Assembly: GCA_903875225.1 (NCBI GenBank)
Contig: CAIQVJ010000110.1
Location: forward strand, 1 to 64,000
DNA length: 64,000 nucleotides
Direction: 5' to 3'
DNA from: an uncultured Pseudomonadota bacterium
Lineage (GTDB): Bacteria > Myxococcota_A > UBA796 > SXON01
Both the position numbers and the translations under genes were made by a program. Positions 8,083-16,746 of this stretch are shown one piece after another; the first letter of the stretch is position 1, and every line of letters starts with the position of its first letter. A model generated the notes under the pieces. That model was given only the letters and a program-made list of their open reading frames with translations, was not told the DNA's origin and ran no database searches.

Positions 8083-9557
8083 CAGTACTCAAAGCTCCAT
8101 TGTGCGCCCGCGGCGAGCAGGTGACCCCCGATGGGGATCGGGGAGCCGTCGATGCTGTAACCGGCGGTCGGGGCAGTCGGGATCGGGCGGGCGTACTCGC
8201 CGCTCGCCAGGAGGTGGTACTGGAAGAACCCGTCCAGGCGCATCGGCCGCGCCCGATCGGGCCGCGACTTCTTCCGGAACGGGTCCTGGTGCTGGACGCC
8301 GAGGCCTACCGCGAAGATCAGGCGGTCGCTGTCGAGCAGGGCGGACTCGGCCGTCTGGCTGACCAGCGGGGTGGGCTCGAACCCGAAGCCTCCGCGGGTG
8401 ATCACGCGGATGTCTCCGAGCGGGGTCGTGGTGTGGACCGCGGGCAGGCGGAGATCCGCGCCGATCCGGGGGGCCCAGGTGGCAGCCAGGTCGAGGGTGT
8501 AGGGGTTGCCGTCCGCGACCGAGTCGGCGCCGAAGTCCACGGTGGCACCGCTGATGTTCGTGTGCGTCACCTTTGCGATGCTCACCGCCATCTGGTCCCA
8601 TGCGGTGCGCCGCAGGTCGACCGAGATCGTGAGCGTCTTCTCGATGGTGTACGCCGCCCCGAAGTTCAGCTCCGACGGGACGTAGTGGTCGAACACGCCG
8701 AGCTGCACCGCAAAGAGCAGCGGAAGGGTGATGGAGTCCACGCTCCCCATGTCCTGCGTGGAGGCGTTGATCTGCAGGTCGATGTCGACGTCCACCGGCA
8801 GGCCGGCGGCGCCCCGCCAGGCCGCTGCGAGCTCGAGCCCCTCCAGGAGTGGCAGCGCCTCGCCCGCCTCCCACTGCAGGGAGACGCTCGGCGAGAAGCC
8901 CGGGACCAGGTCGAGCGTCATCTCGTGCACGTCGAGCCCGAGCCCGATCACGTCGGAGGCGCTGGTGTCGGAGCTCGTCGCACCGTCCAGCGTGAGATCC
9001 AGCGTGGCGTCGAGGGAGTACTTTGCGCGGGGGATCATCTGCACGCCCACGCCCGCGGAGATGCCGGCGATCGGCCTGACTCCGAGCGCCACACCGAGTT
9101 CGTACCGTTGGGTGCGGTTGGCGTACAGGAAGTACGTGGGGATCGAGGGTTCGAACGTCTGCAGGCGCAGCAGCCGCTCCTTGGGGATGAAGAGCCCGAG
9201 GCCGATCGCAGCGCGGTGCCCGAGCGGGCGCGTGGCGCCGATCATCACGCCATGGACGGCGTCGTAGTCGGGTCCAGCGTCCAGCGGAGGATCGGTCTCG
9301 TCGATGCGCCCGTCCCGGTTGGTGTCCCACCACAGATCCGGGAACTGGGTGAACTGCGCGTCGGCCATGAGGAACCCGACGGAGAGCTCAGGATGGTCGA
9401 TACCCGGCATCGCCGCGGGGTCCGAGAGGATGCTGTCGGTACCTTCGGACAGCGCCATGCCCGCGCCGGCTCGGCCCATCTTCCGGCCGCCGAAGCCATA
9501 GAACTCCATCGGGCTCGCCCACGCCGGGGTGGCGAGGAGCGTGAGCGCGAGGATCAC
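8082..9557 (-). CDS. FadL/OmpP1-like outer-membrane transport protein
   Basis: The 491-residue protein has a short signal peptide (LALTLLATPAWAS). It then shows the FadL-type N-terminus: a GGRKMGRAGAGMALSEGTDS segment and an NPA-like SDPAAMPG hatch motif. The rest is alternating amphipathic beta-strand sequence ending in an aromatic terminal strand (AAGAQWSFEY), a usual outer-membrane insertion signal. FadL-family barrels admit long-chain fatty acids or other hydrophobic compounds. The start is a GTG at 9557 that overlaps the subtilase stop by 4 nt. Residues 57-80 contain a calcium-loop-like DTNRDGRIDETD insertion. Confidence 0.75.
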   Translation of the reverse strand: MILALTLLATPAWASPMEFYGFGGRKMGRAGAGMALSEGTDSILSDPAAMPGIDHPELSVGFLMADAQFTQFPDLWWDTNRDGRIDETDPPLDAGPDYDAVHGVMIGATRPLGHRAAIGLGLFIPKERLLRLQTFEPSIPTYFLYANRTQRYELGVALGVRPIAGISAGVGVQMIPRAKYSLDATLDLTLDGATSSDTSASDVIGLGLDVHEMTLDLVPGFSPSVSLQWEAGEALPLLEGLELAAAWRGAAGLPVDVDIDLQINASTQDMGSVDSITLPLLFAVQLGVFDHYVPSELNFGAAYTIEKTLTISVDLRRTAWDQMAVSIAKVTHTNISGATVDFGADSVADGNPYTLDLAATWAPRIGADLRLPAVHTTTPLGDIRVITRGGFGFEPTPLVSQTAESALLDSDRLIFAVGLGVQHQDPFRKKSRPDRARPMRLDGFFQYHLLASGEYARPIPTAPTAGYSIDGSPIPIGGHLLAAGAQWSFEY

Positions 9558-10315
9558 GCGTAGCCGATTTCAGGTACGGGGGTGAGCGCTGTCTGCCGGA
9601 GGATCTCGGTGATTTGAAGAGGACCTTCTCCGGGGAGCGCCTCTTGCAGGCAGGAGGCACGTGCCGAGAGGTATGCCGTGGCGATGCCCGATCCGCGGTA
9701 CACGCCGCGCGTGCCATCGGGCAGGAGCGTGTGGCCGTGTGCGAGGAACTTGCCCGTGAGGCTGCCCCACTGCTTGGTCGGGAACCGGTGGGCTGCGAAG
9801 TAGTAGTACTTTTCGAGCGGGCAGTCGGAGTGGCTGGCCACGCCGATGGTCTCCGGCAGGTCTGCCGGGTAGGCTCGCTCCCCCTTCGGGTGCGCCGCGG
9901 CGAGCACGATCGCGCCCTGCTCCACGGCCAGGGCGCAACAGTCCCGGAGCAGGAGCGCCTTGCCCATGTTCGGGGTGCCGAGCGAGAGGTTGATCACCTT
10001 GGCCCCGGAGCGCGTCGCCAGTTCGATCCCCGAGGCCATCAGGTCGGCGGTGGTGCGCAGGCGGGAGTCCATGATGCGGATGCAGATCAGCCTGGCATCC
10101 GGCGCCATCGTGTGGATCGCGGCGGCGATCTCGGTGCCGTGACCGTTTTCGTCGGAGTGATCGCCCGCGACCATCACGTGTTGGGTCGCCGTCATCGTGA
10201 TGGACATCCCCTGGATCTCGCAGCCAGCGAGTCGGGGGTCGTTCACGTCCACGCCGCTGTCGATGACGGCGATGGTCTGACCTTTTCCGGTGTATTCCTG
10301 TCCGCGAAAGCGCAT
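9554..10315 (-). CDS. Subtilase-fold (S8) protein lacking catalytic Ser and oxyanion Asn
   Basis: The 253-residue protein has the S8 fold landmarks. The Asp box is IAVIDSGVD (residues 15-23), the His box is ENGHGTEIAAA, and NLSLGTPN forms a substrate-binding strand. It has no signal peptide and no prodomain. Aligning by eye, the region normally read as AAGN is AAHP. The active-site box normally read as GTSMA(S/T)P is GSGIATA, which places Gly at the nucleophile position. It is therefore probably a pseudoprotease or a protease with a shifted serine. It is the first gene of the minus-strand operon with the FadL-like porin. The gene start lies 96 bp from the divergent beta-helix lipoprotein gene, leaving room for a shared control region. 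Confidence 0.75.
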   Translation of the reverse strand: MRFRGQEYTGKGQTIAVIDSGVDVNDPRLAGCEIQGMSITMTATQHVMVAGDHSDENGHGTEIAAAIHTMAPDARLICIRIMDSRLRTTADLMASGIELATRSGAKVINLSLGTPNMGKALLLRDCCALAVEQGAIVLAAAHPKGERAYPADLPETIGVASHSDCPLEKYYYFAAHRFPTKQWGSLTGKFLAHGHTLLPDGTRGVYRGSGIATAYLSARASCLQEALPGEGPLQITEILRQTALTPVPEIGYA

Positions 10316-10411
10316 CTTTGGGGCCTTTTTGATTCGATGACAGCGGGGATGTGCCGCTCGGGGAGAGCAGCGCTCGTGCCATTAACCGGTTCGCGCGGAT
10401 AGACTTCGACG

Positions 10412-12421
10412 ATGCGCGCCTCCCTGCTGGTCCCGGTCCTTCTCGGCGGCTGCCGACCCCCCATCCTGGCGGACACCTCCCGCAATCCGTGCGACGACGA
10501 CGCGTTCTACACCGACGCGGATGGTGACGGCTACGGGGATGCCGTGGCGGACTGCTCGGACGCCGACGCGGTGACCACCCCCGGGGACTGCGACGACGCC
10601 GACCCGGCCGTCCACCCGGACGCCGCCGAGTCCTGCAACGGGGTCGACGACAACTGCGACGGGCACTCCGACGAGGGGCTGACAGGCACGACCTGGTACG
10701 TGGACGGCGACGGCGACGGCCACGGCGCGGCGGGGAACAGCCAGGAGCTCTGCAGCGATCCCGGCAACGGCTACTCGTCGCTGGATGACGACTGTGACGA
10801 CACGCTGGCCAGCGTCTACACGGGCGCGCCGGAGCTCTGCGACGGCGTGGACAACGACTGTGACGGCGCCACCGACGGCCATGTCGCGACGTGGTTCGGC
10901 GCCGATGGCTCGGCGGTGGACGACACCGAGCTTCCCGCAGGCTCCGTGTCACTCGACGCGGACGGCACCCTTGCGCTCTGCAGCGGCACGTGGCCGTGGC
11001 GCCTCGATCTTGCGGCGGACTCCGTGGTCACCGTCGTCGGGGTGGACGACGACGTCGTGCTCGACGCGCAGGACGGGGGCGTGGCCGTGACTGTCGGGTC
11101 GCGCGCGGTGGCGACTATCCAGAAGCTCGCCATCACCTCGGGCCGCACTTCCGGCAACGGGGCGGGGATCGCGGCGGGCTCCGACGCAGACGTGACGATG
11201 GAGGACGTGCAGGTGTCGGGCTCCATCGCGGACGGCAACGGGGCGGCGCTCTACGTGGGCCACGGGGCCGTCGTCACGATGTCCAGGGGTGCGCTCTCGG
11301 GCAACACGGCTGGGGGATACGGCGGCGCGGCGTACGTGGACGCCGCCGGGGAGTTCGACCCGACAGACGTGACGTTCGAGGGGAACTCCGCCTCCGCGAG
11401 CGGGGCGGTGGGTGTGAACGGCGGCGCCGCCACCATCGGCACCTCCACGTTCCGGACGAACGAGGCGGGCGATGCTGCGGCGCTGGGCATGGTCGGGGGC
11501 ACGGCATCGGTCACCGGCAGCTACTTCGAGGGCAACACGGCCACCGGCAGCGGCGGGGCGATCGCGGTCTCGGGGAACGCCACGCTGCTGCTCGACACCA
11601 CGGACTTCAACGGGAACGTGGGGCCCACCGCAGGCGGTGCGATCTACAGCACCGGCAGCACGCTGACGGTGACCGCCTGCTCGTTCACGGCCAACACCAC
11701 GGGGGACTCCGGCGGTGCGGTCGCCGTGAACACAGGCGGGCTCACGGTCTCGGGCTCGACGTTCGAGGCCAACGTGGCCAGCGCCACCGGCGGTGGGATC
11801 TCGGCGTCTGCGGCGGAGGTCGGGATCAGCGGGGGCACGACCTTCGGCCAGAACATCGCGGATCGGGGCGCGGCCCTCTACGCGGCGTCAGGCTCTGTCG
11901 TCATCGACGATTCGACCTCCTGGAGCTCCAACGTCGCCACGACCGGGGCCGGGATCTACGTCTCCGACGCCTCGTTCGGGTCCACGAGCAGCACATTCGA
12001 CACCAACAGCGCAACCGGCGACGGTGGGGCCATCTTCGTCTCGCAGTCGTTCCGGGGCACCGCCTCGGTCGCGCTGGACGGCGTCACGGTGTCGGACAAC
12101 ACGAGCGACTCGGGCGCCGGGCTGGCTGTCTCCGGCGCTGCCTCCCTCTCGCTCACGAACGGGACCATGGTCGTGAACAATCGCAGCACGACCCACGGCG
12201 GGGGGCTGCTGCTCGGTCAGCTCGGTGACCTGTACGGGGGCGCCGCCACCTGCACCGATTCGTCGTTCCAGTCCAGCGCCCCGGAGGACGTGTGGCTCGG
12301 CCTCGTCCCCTCCACCGGCACGTTCACCGGCGCGAACTGCACTGTGGAGAACATGCAGCTGATCACTGGGGCGACGAGCGCGAACAACAATTTCGTCTGC
12401 CAGTCCCTGGGGTGCAACTAG
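10412..12421 (+). CDS. Lipoprotein with MopE-type metal-binding repeats and Pmp-like beta-helix
   Basis: The 669-residue protein starts with a lipobox (LLGGC, Cys near residue 14). Residues 27-165 hold three acidic repeats of the MopE/putative-metal-binding type, with DxDGDG loops and CNGVDDNCDG-style cysteine pairs. From about residue 200 to the end it is a parallel beta-helix made of short Gly/Ser/Thr-rich turns. GGAI/GGAV and FxxN motifs recur there (for example GGAIYSTG, FTANT, FEGNTA), as in chlamydial polymorphic membrane proteins. It is probably an outer-surface adhesin or structural lipoprotein that binds calcium or copper. Divergent from the subtilase operon; a membrane protein gene follows 5 bp downstream. 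Confidence 0.75.
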   Translation: MRASLLVPVLLGGCRPPILADTSRNPCDDDAFYTDADGDGYGDAVADCSDADAVTTPGDCDDADPAVHPDAAESCNGVDDNCDGHSDEGLTGTTWYVDGDGDGHGAAGNSQELCSDPGNGYSSLDDDCDDTLASVYTGAPELCDGVDNDCDGATDGHVATWFGADGSAVDDTELPAGSVSLDADGTLALCSGTWPWRLDLAADSVVTVVGVDDDVVLDAQDGGVAVTVGSRAVATIQKLAITSGRTSGNGAGIAAGSDADVTMEDVQVSGSIADGNGAALYVGHGAVVTMSRGALSGNTAGGYGGAAYVDAAGEFDPTDVTFEGNSASASGAVGVNGGAATIGTSTFRTNEAGDAAALGMVGGTASVTGSYFEGNTATGSGGAIAVSGNATLLLDTTDFNGNVGPTAGGAIYSTGSTLTVTACSFTANTTGDSGGAVAVNTGGLTVSGSTFEANVASATGGGISASAAEVGISGGTTFGQNIADRGAALYAASGSVVIDDSTSWSSNVATTGAGIYVSDASFGSTSSTFDTNSATGDGGAIFVSQSFRGTASVALDGVTVSDNTSDSGAGLAVSGAASLSLTNGTMVVNNRSTTHGGGLLLGQLGDLYGGAATCTDSSFQSSAPEDVWLGLVPSTGTFTGANCTVENMQLITGATSANNNFVCQSLGCN

Positions 12422-12426
12422 CTCCC

Positions 12427-13272
12427 GTGAGCTCCCCGATCGTCCTGCCTGCAGCATCGGGCTCCGCGCTGGAAGCGGAGTCCTTGCGGCTGCTCGCCGA
12501 GCGGCTGGGTGGCCGGCGCATCGGGGTGGTCGGAGACGTTCTGTTGTGGGGGCCCGAGGGGTTGCTGTCCGGAGCGCTCGCGCTGGTGGCGCTCTCGAGC
12601 GGCGTCGGCATCGTCTCCCCCGGCGGGCTTCAACTGGCAGGCGTGCTCGCTGCCGTACTGGTGCTCGGGCAGGTCGCGGGCGTGCGGCTGATCGACGAGG
12701 TCATGCCGCGCTCCCCGAGCTGGTCGGTGCTCGTGGACGCACGGCCCTCCCCCTCGGCGGTGGTCGTGATCCCGACCGATCTGCCGCTGCCCGGGCTGAC
12801 CCTGGCCCGGGGTGCCCTGCTGCTGGTGTGCCTCCTGGTCGCCCTGCTTCCGCCGGTGGCGGCGCTGGCGCTCGCCCTCCCGCCGCTCCTCCTGCTCTGG
12901 CGGCGGAGGCCTGCCGAGATCTCCGCGTGGTTCCGTGTGGTCTCCCCGTTGGCCCGCGAGGTCGGAGCCCCGATCCTGCTCTCAGGGGCCTCCCACCGCG
13001 ATGCGAGAGGAGTCACCGGGGCGCTCGACTGGGTGCGGGCGGGGAGGCCGTGCCTCGTCTGGGTCGTGGGGGACGGGCCCGGATGCGACGTGCTGGGGCG
13101 CTCGCCGCCGTGGACATGGTCACGTCCGGCCCGCCGCTGGCTCGAGGATCCCGCGGTCCTCAGGCTGTGGCTCCGCGGGTTCGAGGTGCGGGTCGTCGGG
13201 GGAGCCCGCGGTGCAGGGGATCTCACATCCGCCGTCCGGACGGCGTTGACTCAGGGTAAACCACCTTCGTGA
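12427..13272 (+). CDS. Membrane protein of unknown function
   Basis: The family is not recognised. From the GTG at 12427 the product is 281 aa. A soluble N-terminal stretch (SALEAESLRLLAERLGGRR) is followed by two hydrophobic hairpins, near residues 45-85 (LLSGALALVALSSGVGIV) and 118-157 (LARGALLLVCLLVALLPP). A cytosolic-looking C-terminal domain follows, containing RPCLVWVVGDGPGC. The longer in-frame ORF overlaps the beta-helix gene and is not preferred. The stop overlaps the start of the next gene, so the three genes 10412-15038 look co-transcribed. The alternation of membrane hairpins and an alpha/beta region resembles membrane-tethered hydrolases, but I see no catalytic motif. Confidence 0.6.
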   Translation: MSSPIVLPAASGSALEAESLRLLAERLGGRRIGVVGDVLLWGPEGLLSGALALVALSSGVGIVSPGGLQLAGVLAAVLVLGQVAGVRLIDEVMPRSPSWSVLVDARPSPSAVVVIPTDLPLPGLTLARGALLLVCLLVALLPPVAALALALPPLLLLWRRRPAEISAWFRVVSPLAREVGAPILLSGASHRDARGVTGALDWVRAGRPCLVWVVGDGPGCDVLGRSPPWTWSRPARRWLEDPAVLRLWLRGFEVRVVGGARGAGDLTSAVRTALTQGKPPS

Positions 13273-15038
13273 TGTTCCTCCCGCTGCTCTCCGTGCTGGG
13301 CTCTGCCTCCGCCGCCACGATCGCTGGTCGCATGCTCTCCGAGGAGGGCGACCCGCTCGTCGGCGCCGAGGTGATCGCGTACGACGAGCGCCTCAACTAC
13401 GGCACCGCGACGACGACGAACGACGGCTCCTGGTCGATGACCTTCCTGCCCGCGGGGCGGTACCGCATCCGCGCCATGCCGGGCGAGGAGAGCGCCTACG
13501 CGGATCGGTTCTACCCCTCGGAGTGGGACTTCTGCTCCGCGGAGGCGGTGAACCTGCCCGATGGCGGCGAGGTGGACGGCCTGGACATCACCGTGCCCCT
13601 GGGCGGCACGCTCTCTGGAGTGCTCCAGGATCTCGGCGGCAACGTGCTCGGCGGCGCGGCGGTGTACGCGCAGGGGGTCGACAGCCGCACGGCGCTCGGC
13701 ACGCGCGGGACGGTCTCGGGCGAGGACGGAACGTTCACCATCCAGGGCCTGGACGCCGACCCCGGGCAGCCGACCGACTGGCAGTGCTACGTCGATCTGG
13801 ACGGCTTCCCTTCGCAGTGGCTCGGCGGCGTGTACGACGATGCAGACGCCCAGATCTACCCGGTTGCGCTCCCGGCGGAGGCGCCAGCGGGCACCGATGT
13901 CGGCGAAAACGCGCTGCTGGACGGGATCCGGGTGACGGGCACCGTGTACGGGCCGGCGGGCGCAGCGAGCGCGGGCACCGCGTACGTGTACTCGTCCTCG
14001 CAGGTCATCACCTCGACGCTCGACGCCGATGGCCTCTACGTCGCAGATGGGCTGCCCCCCGGCGACGTGATCTCCTGGGCCACGGTGGACGGGCTGGCGA
14101 CGACCTACTGGCCCGACGCCGACCGCCCGACCCCGGACCGCGTGTCGGCGCCCGACGAGGGCGCGGACGTCGACGGTGTCGACCTGAACATGCCCGCCGA
14201 GTCGGTGCTCACCGTGCAGTTCTCCGGGGACGGCGCGGACTACGGCTCGATCTCCGCCCTGCTCTACAACGACGAGCACACCGTGGGCCGCGGCGGGCCT
14301 GTCGCCGATGACGGCACGATGGTCATCGACGGGCTCTGGCCCGGGGACTACGACCTCTACGTGTACGGTTCGGATGCCGGGTTCGAGGACGGCTTCGCGT
14401 TCCAGTTGCAGCCGGTGGACGGCGAGACCCACGTGGACGTCGTGCTCACGCCCGCGGCGAGCATCACGGGCCAGCTCACCGACGACGAGGGGAACGGGGT
14501 GTACGGCGGCTACGTGTACGCGTTCCCCGCGGACGACGAAGAGAACAGCTACGCGGTCGCCTCGGACGAGGAGGGCAACTACGCGCTGTCGGGCTTGCCG
14601 GCCGGGTACTACACCCTGCGTGCGAGCTACGTGAACTATTGCCCTTTTGACAGGGGGTTTGTCACCGTGTGGTGGCAGGACCAGCTCTCGGAGGACTGGG
14701 CAGGGCAGGTGCAACTCGCCTCGGGTCAGGCCCAGACCGGCGGCGACTTCCACCTGCCGGATGACGATGATCACGACGCGATGGGCGACGCCTGGGAGCG
14801 GGCCAACGGCCTCGACACCTCGCGGGACGACGCCGCCGAGGATCTCGACGACGACGGCTTCACCAACATCGAGGAGTACCTGCTTGGAACGGACCCCGAT
14901 GGCACGGGCTCGGGGCTCGGCGGGTGCAAGGGATGCTCGACCGGGGGGGGGCCGGTCGGCTTCGGGGTGCTGGCCCTGGCTGCCCTTGGCGCGTCACGCC
15001 GGCGATCCGGGCAAACGGCCGTTCCAAAGCGGGATTGA
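13272..15038 (+). CDS. Carboxypeptidase-regulatory-like repeat protein with MYXO-CTERM-like tail
   Basis: A signal peptide (LPLLSVLGSASA) leads into at least five Ig-like or carboxypeptidase-regulatory-like beta repeats. These have the pattern GxVxxxxGxPLxGAxVxAY and, later, an F/YxLxGLPAGxYxL strand (for example residues 16-70, 115-160, 395-450). A thrombospondin-3-like calcium segment (DDDDHDAMGDAWER) sits near residues 495-510. The C-terminus is CKGCSTGGG, a hydrophobic helix (FGVLALAALGA) and SRRRS. This matches the Cys-Gly-rich motif, helix and Arg cluster layout of MYXO-CTERM surface-sorting tails. The product is therefore likely anchored outside the cell. ATG 13272 is used; GTG 13269 is equally possible. 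Confidence 0.7.
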   Translation: MFLPLLSVLGSASAATIAGRMLSEEGDPLVGAEVIAYDERLNYGTATTTNDGSWSMTFLPAGRYRIRAMPGEESAYADRFYPSEWDFCSAEAVNLPDGGEVDGLDITVPLGGTLSGVLQDLGGNVLGGAAVYAQGVDSRTALGTRGTVSGEDGTFTIQGLDADPGQPTDWQCYVDLDGFPSQWLGGVYDDADAQIYPVALPAEAPAGTDVGENALLDGIRVTGTVYGPAGAASAGTAYVYSSSQVITSTLDADGLYVADGLPPGDVISWATVDGLATTYWPDADRPTPDRVSAPDEGADVDGVDLNMPAESVLTVQFSGDGADYGSISALLYNDEHTVGRGGPVADDGTMVIDGLWPGDYDLYVYGSDAGFEDGFAFQLQPVDGETHVDVVLTPAASITGQLTDDEGNGVYGGYVYAFPADDEENSYAVASDEEGNYALSGLPAGYYTLRASYVNYCPFDRGFVTVWWQDQLSEDWAGQVQLASGQAQTGGDFHLPDDDDHDAMGDAWERANGLDTSRDDAAEDLDDDGFTNIEEYLLGTDPDGTGSGLGGCKGCSTGGGPVGFGVLALAALGASRRRSGQTAVPKRD

Positions 15039-15049
15039 ACCCCAATCCC
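15031..15049. terminator. Hairpin between convergent genes
   Basis: A perfect 7-bp inverted repeat (GGGATTG, 5-nt loop, CAATCCC) begins over the stop codon of the MYXO-CTERM-like gene. A second, longer-looped repeat CCAGGG/CCCTGG lies at 15049-15072. No T-run follows, so any terminator role for the convergent pair is tentative. Confidence 0.35.
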
Positions 15050-15074
15050 CAGGGAGCGAGGCCGCCCCCTGGTT

Positions 15075-16658
15075 CTATGCCAGCATCCTCGGGCGGAAAT
15101 CCCAGGCTTCCGCGGGGATCGGCACGCCGTAGCTGCGTAGTTGGCCGCACCGGGTGATCACCGCGGCGCCCTCGAGCAGGTTGAGGGCGATCTGGGTGAC
15201 CGTCCGGCCGCTGGCCGGCTCCAGGAAGGTGCCCTTGACCCACTGGTTGAAGCTGCCCATCGCGGGGCCGCACCAGATCTGGTAGTCCATCACGCGGTCG
15301 GGCGCGCCGGCGATCGCCCAGCGGCTGGACTGCCCGAGGTAGCTGCGGAACACCAGCGCCATGCGGTGCTTCTCGTCGGCCTTCGCCCGGTTGAGCTGCT
15401 TCGGGTCACGCTCGGCGAAGAACTTCTCGGTGTTGGCCCACACGTTCTCCAACGTGTCCTTGAAGATGTCGCGCTCCAGCTTGGCGCGTTCGTCCGGCGG
15501 GATGTCCTTGAGGCCGGCGTAGCTCCGGTAGACATCCCGCAGCTTGTGTCCGCGGGAGGCGAAGAGCGTGCCCCGCTTGAGCACCTGCACCTCCACGCCC
15601 ATCTCGAACATGTCGGCGGCGGGAGCCATCGCGACGTCGGCGCTGTCGGCTTTGCAGAGCATCTCCTTCGCGTGGGGCGCGAGCGCGGCTTCAAGGCTGG
15701 CCTGGTTCACCGAGCCGGTGAGCACGTAGGCTGCACCCAGCGCAAACGCGCTCGCCACCGCGTTCGGGGTGCCGAGCCCGCCCGCCGCGCCGATGCGGAT
15801 CGGCCGGGTGTAGCCGTGCTGGCGGACCATGTCGTCGCGCAGGCGCAAGAGGATCGGGAGCAGCGCGCCGAGCGGCTGGTTGTCGGTGTGCCCGCCCGAG
15901 TCGGACTCCATCGTGACGTCCTCCGCGATGGGGACGGATTTGGCAAGCTCGGCCTCCTGGAGCGAGATCAGCTTGTCACGAACGAGTTGGGCGAGGAGCT
16001 CGGGAGGAGCGGGTGCCAGGAAGCGGCGCGCGACCTCGGGCCTGGAGATCTTTGCGAAGACGTGGTTCTGACGCTGGATCCGGCCATCGGGGGTGCGGCG
16101 GAGCCCACTGACCGCGTAGCGCACGATCCAGGGCGTGAGCCCCATGTACGCGGCCGCCGACACGCGACGGATGCCACGGCGAAGGTAGAGATCGGCCACG
16201 GCTCCCTCCAGCTCGGGCTCCTGCGGCGAGTGGATGAGGTTGAAGCCGTGCGGCAGGCCCCCGTCGTCCGCGCGCCCGAGCACCGACTGGATCTGGTCGA
16301 TGGCGGCGGAGACACGTGTCTCGGGCAGCCCGGCAGCGCCGAAAAAGCCGATGCAGCCAGCCTTCGCCATGGCGATCACGATGTCGGTGGAGGCGATGCC
16401 GTTGGCCATCGCGCCCGCGATGTAGGCGAAGCGGGTGCCGTGGGCTTCCTGGAAGGACCGGTCGCCGAGCCATTCGGGGTAGAGCGGCGGGAGCGTACCG
16501 AGCCAGGTGCACGCCGGATCGGGGCCGGGGCCGAAGCCCACGCCGACGGCGCCCCCGGGGCCCTGCACGATGTGCGTGGCATCGCGTACGCGGTGAACGG
16601 CCATGGCCAGATCGGTGGGCGAGAACAGGGATTCGGAGGCCGGAGCGGTGTCGGACAT
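15075..16658 (-). CDS. PfaD-family trans-acting enoyl reductase (2-nitropropane dioxygenase-like)
   Basis: The 527-residue TIM-barrel flavoprotein is of the PfaD type, the FMN enoyl reductase that works in trans with polyunsaturated fatty acid or polyketide synthases. Family features are the N-terminal helper region, IAGAMANGIASTDIVIAMAKAG near residues 75-96, an MESDSGGHTDN motif in the active-site loop, and the FMN phosphate-binding GAAGGLGTPNAVASAFALGA. The C-terminal helical extension (WCGPAMGSFNQWVKG) is typical of PfaD rather than plain nitronate monooxygenase. The ATG at 16658 was chosen; an ATG 15 codons upstream (16703) is possible. No pfaA-C genes are in the window, so its partner synthase lies elsewhere or it acts alone. 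Confidence 0.85.
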   Translation of the reverse strand: MSDTAPASESLFSPTDLAMAVHRVRDATHIVQGPGGAVGVGFGPGPDPACTWLGTLPPLYPEWLGDRSFQEAHGTRFAYIAGAMANGIASTDIVIAMAKAGCIGFFGAAGLPETRVSAAIDQIQSVLGRADDGGLPHGFNLIHSPQEPELEGAVADLYLRRGIRRVSAAAYMGLTPWIVRYAVSGLRRTPDGRIQRQNHVFAKISRPEVARRFLAPAPPELLAQLVRDKLISLQEAELAKSVPIAEDVTMESDSGGHTDNQPLGALLPILLRLRDDMVRQHGYTRPIRIGAAGGLGTPNAVASAFALGAAYVLTGSVNQASLEAALAPHAKEMLCKADSADVAMAPAADMFEMGVEVQVLKRGTLFASRGHKLRDVYRSYAGLKDIPPDERAKLERDIFKDTLENVWANTEKFFAERDPKQLNRAKADEKHRMALVFRSYLGQSSRWAIAGAPDRVMDYQIWCGPAMGSFNQWVKGTFLEPASGRTVTQIALNLLEGAAVITRCGQLRSYGVPIPAEAWDFRPRMLA

Positions 16659-16746
16659 GGCGGCGCGGCTAACGCGGGCGGCGCGACTGCCCCATGATCC
16701 CAATCCCGGGCCGCCGATTCGGGATCATTTTGGATAGGGCGAGGGG

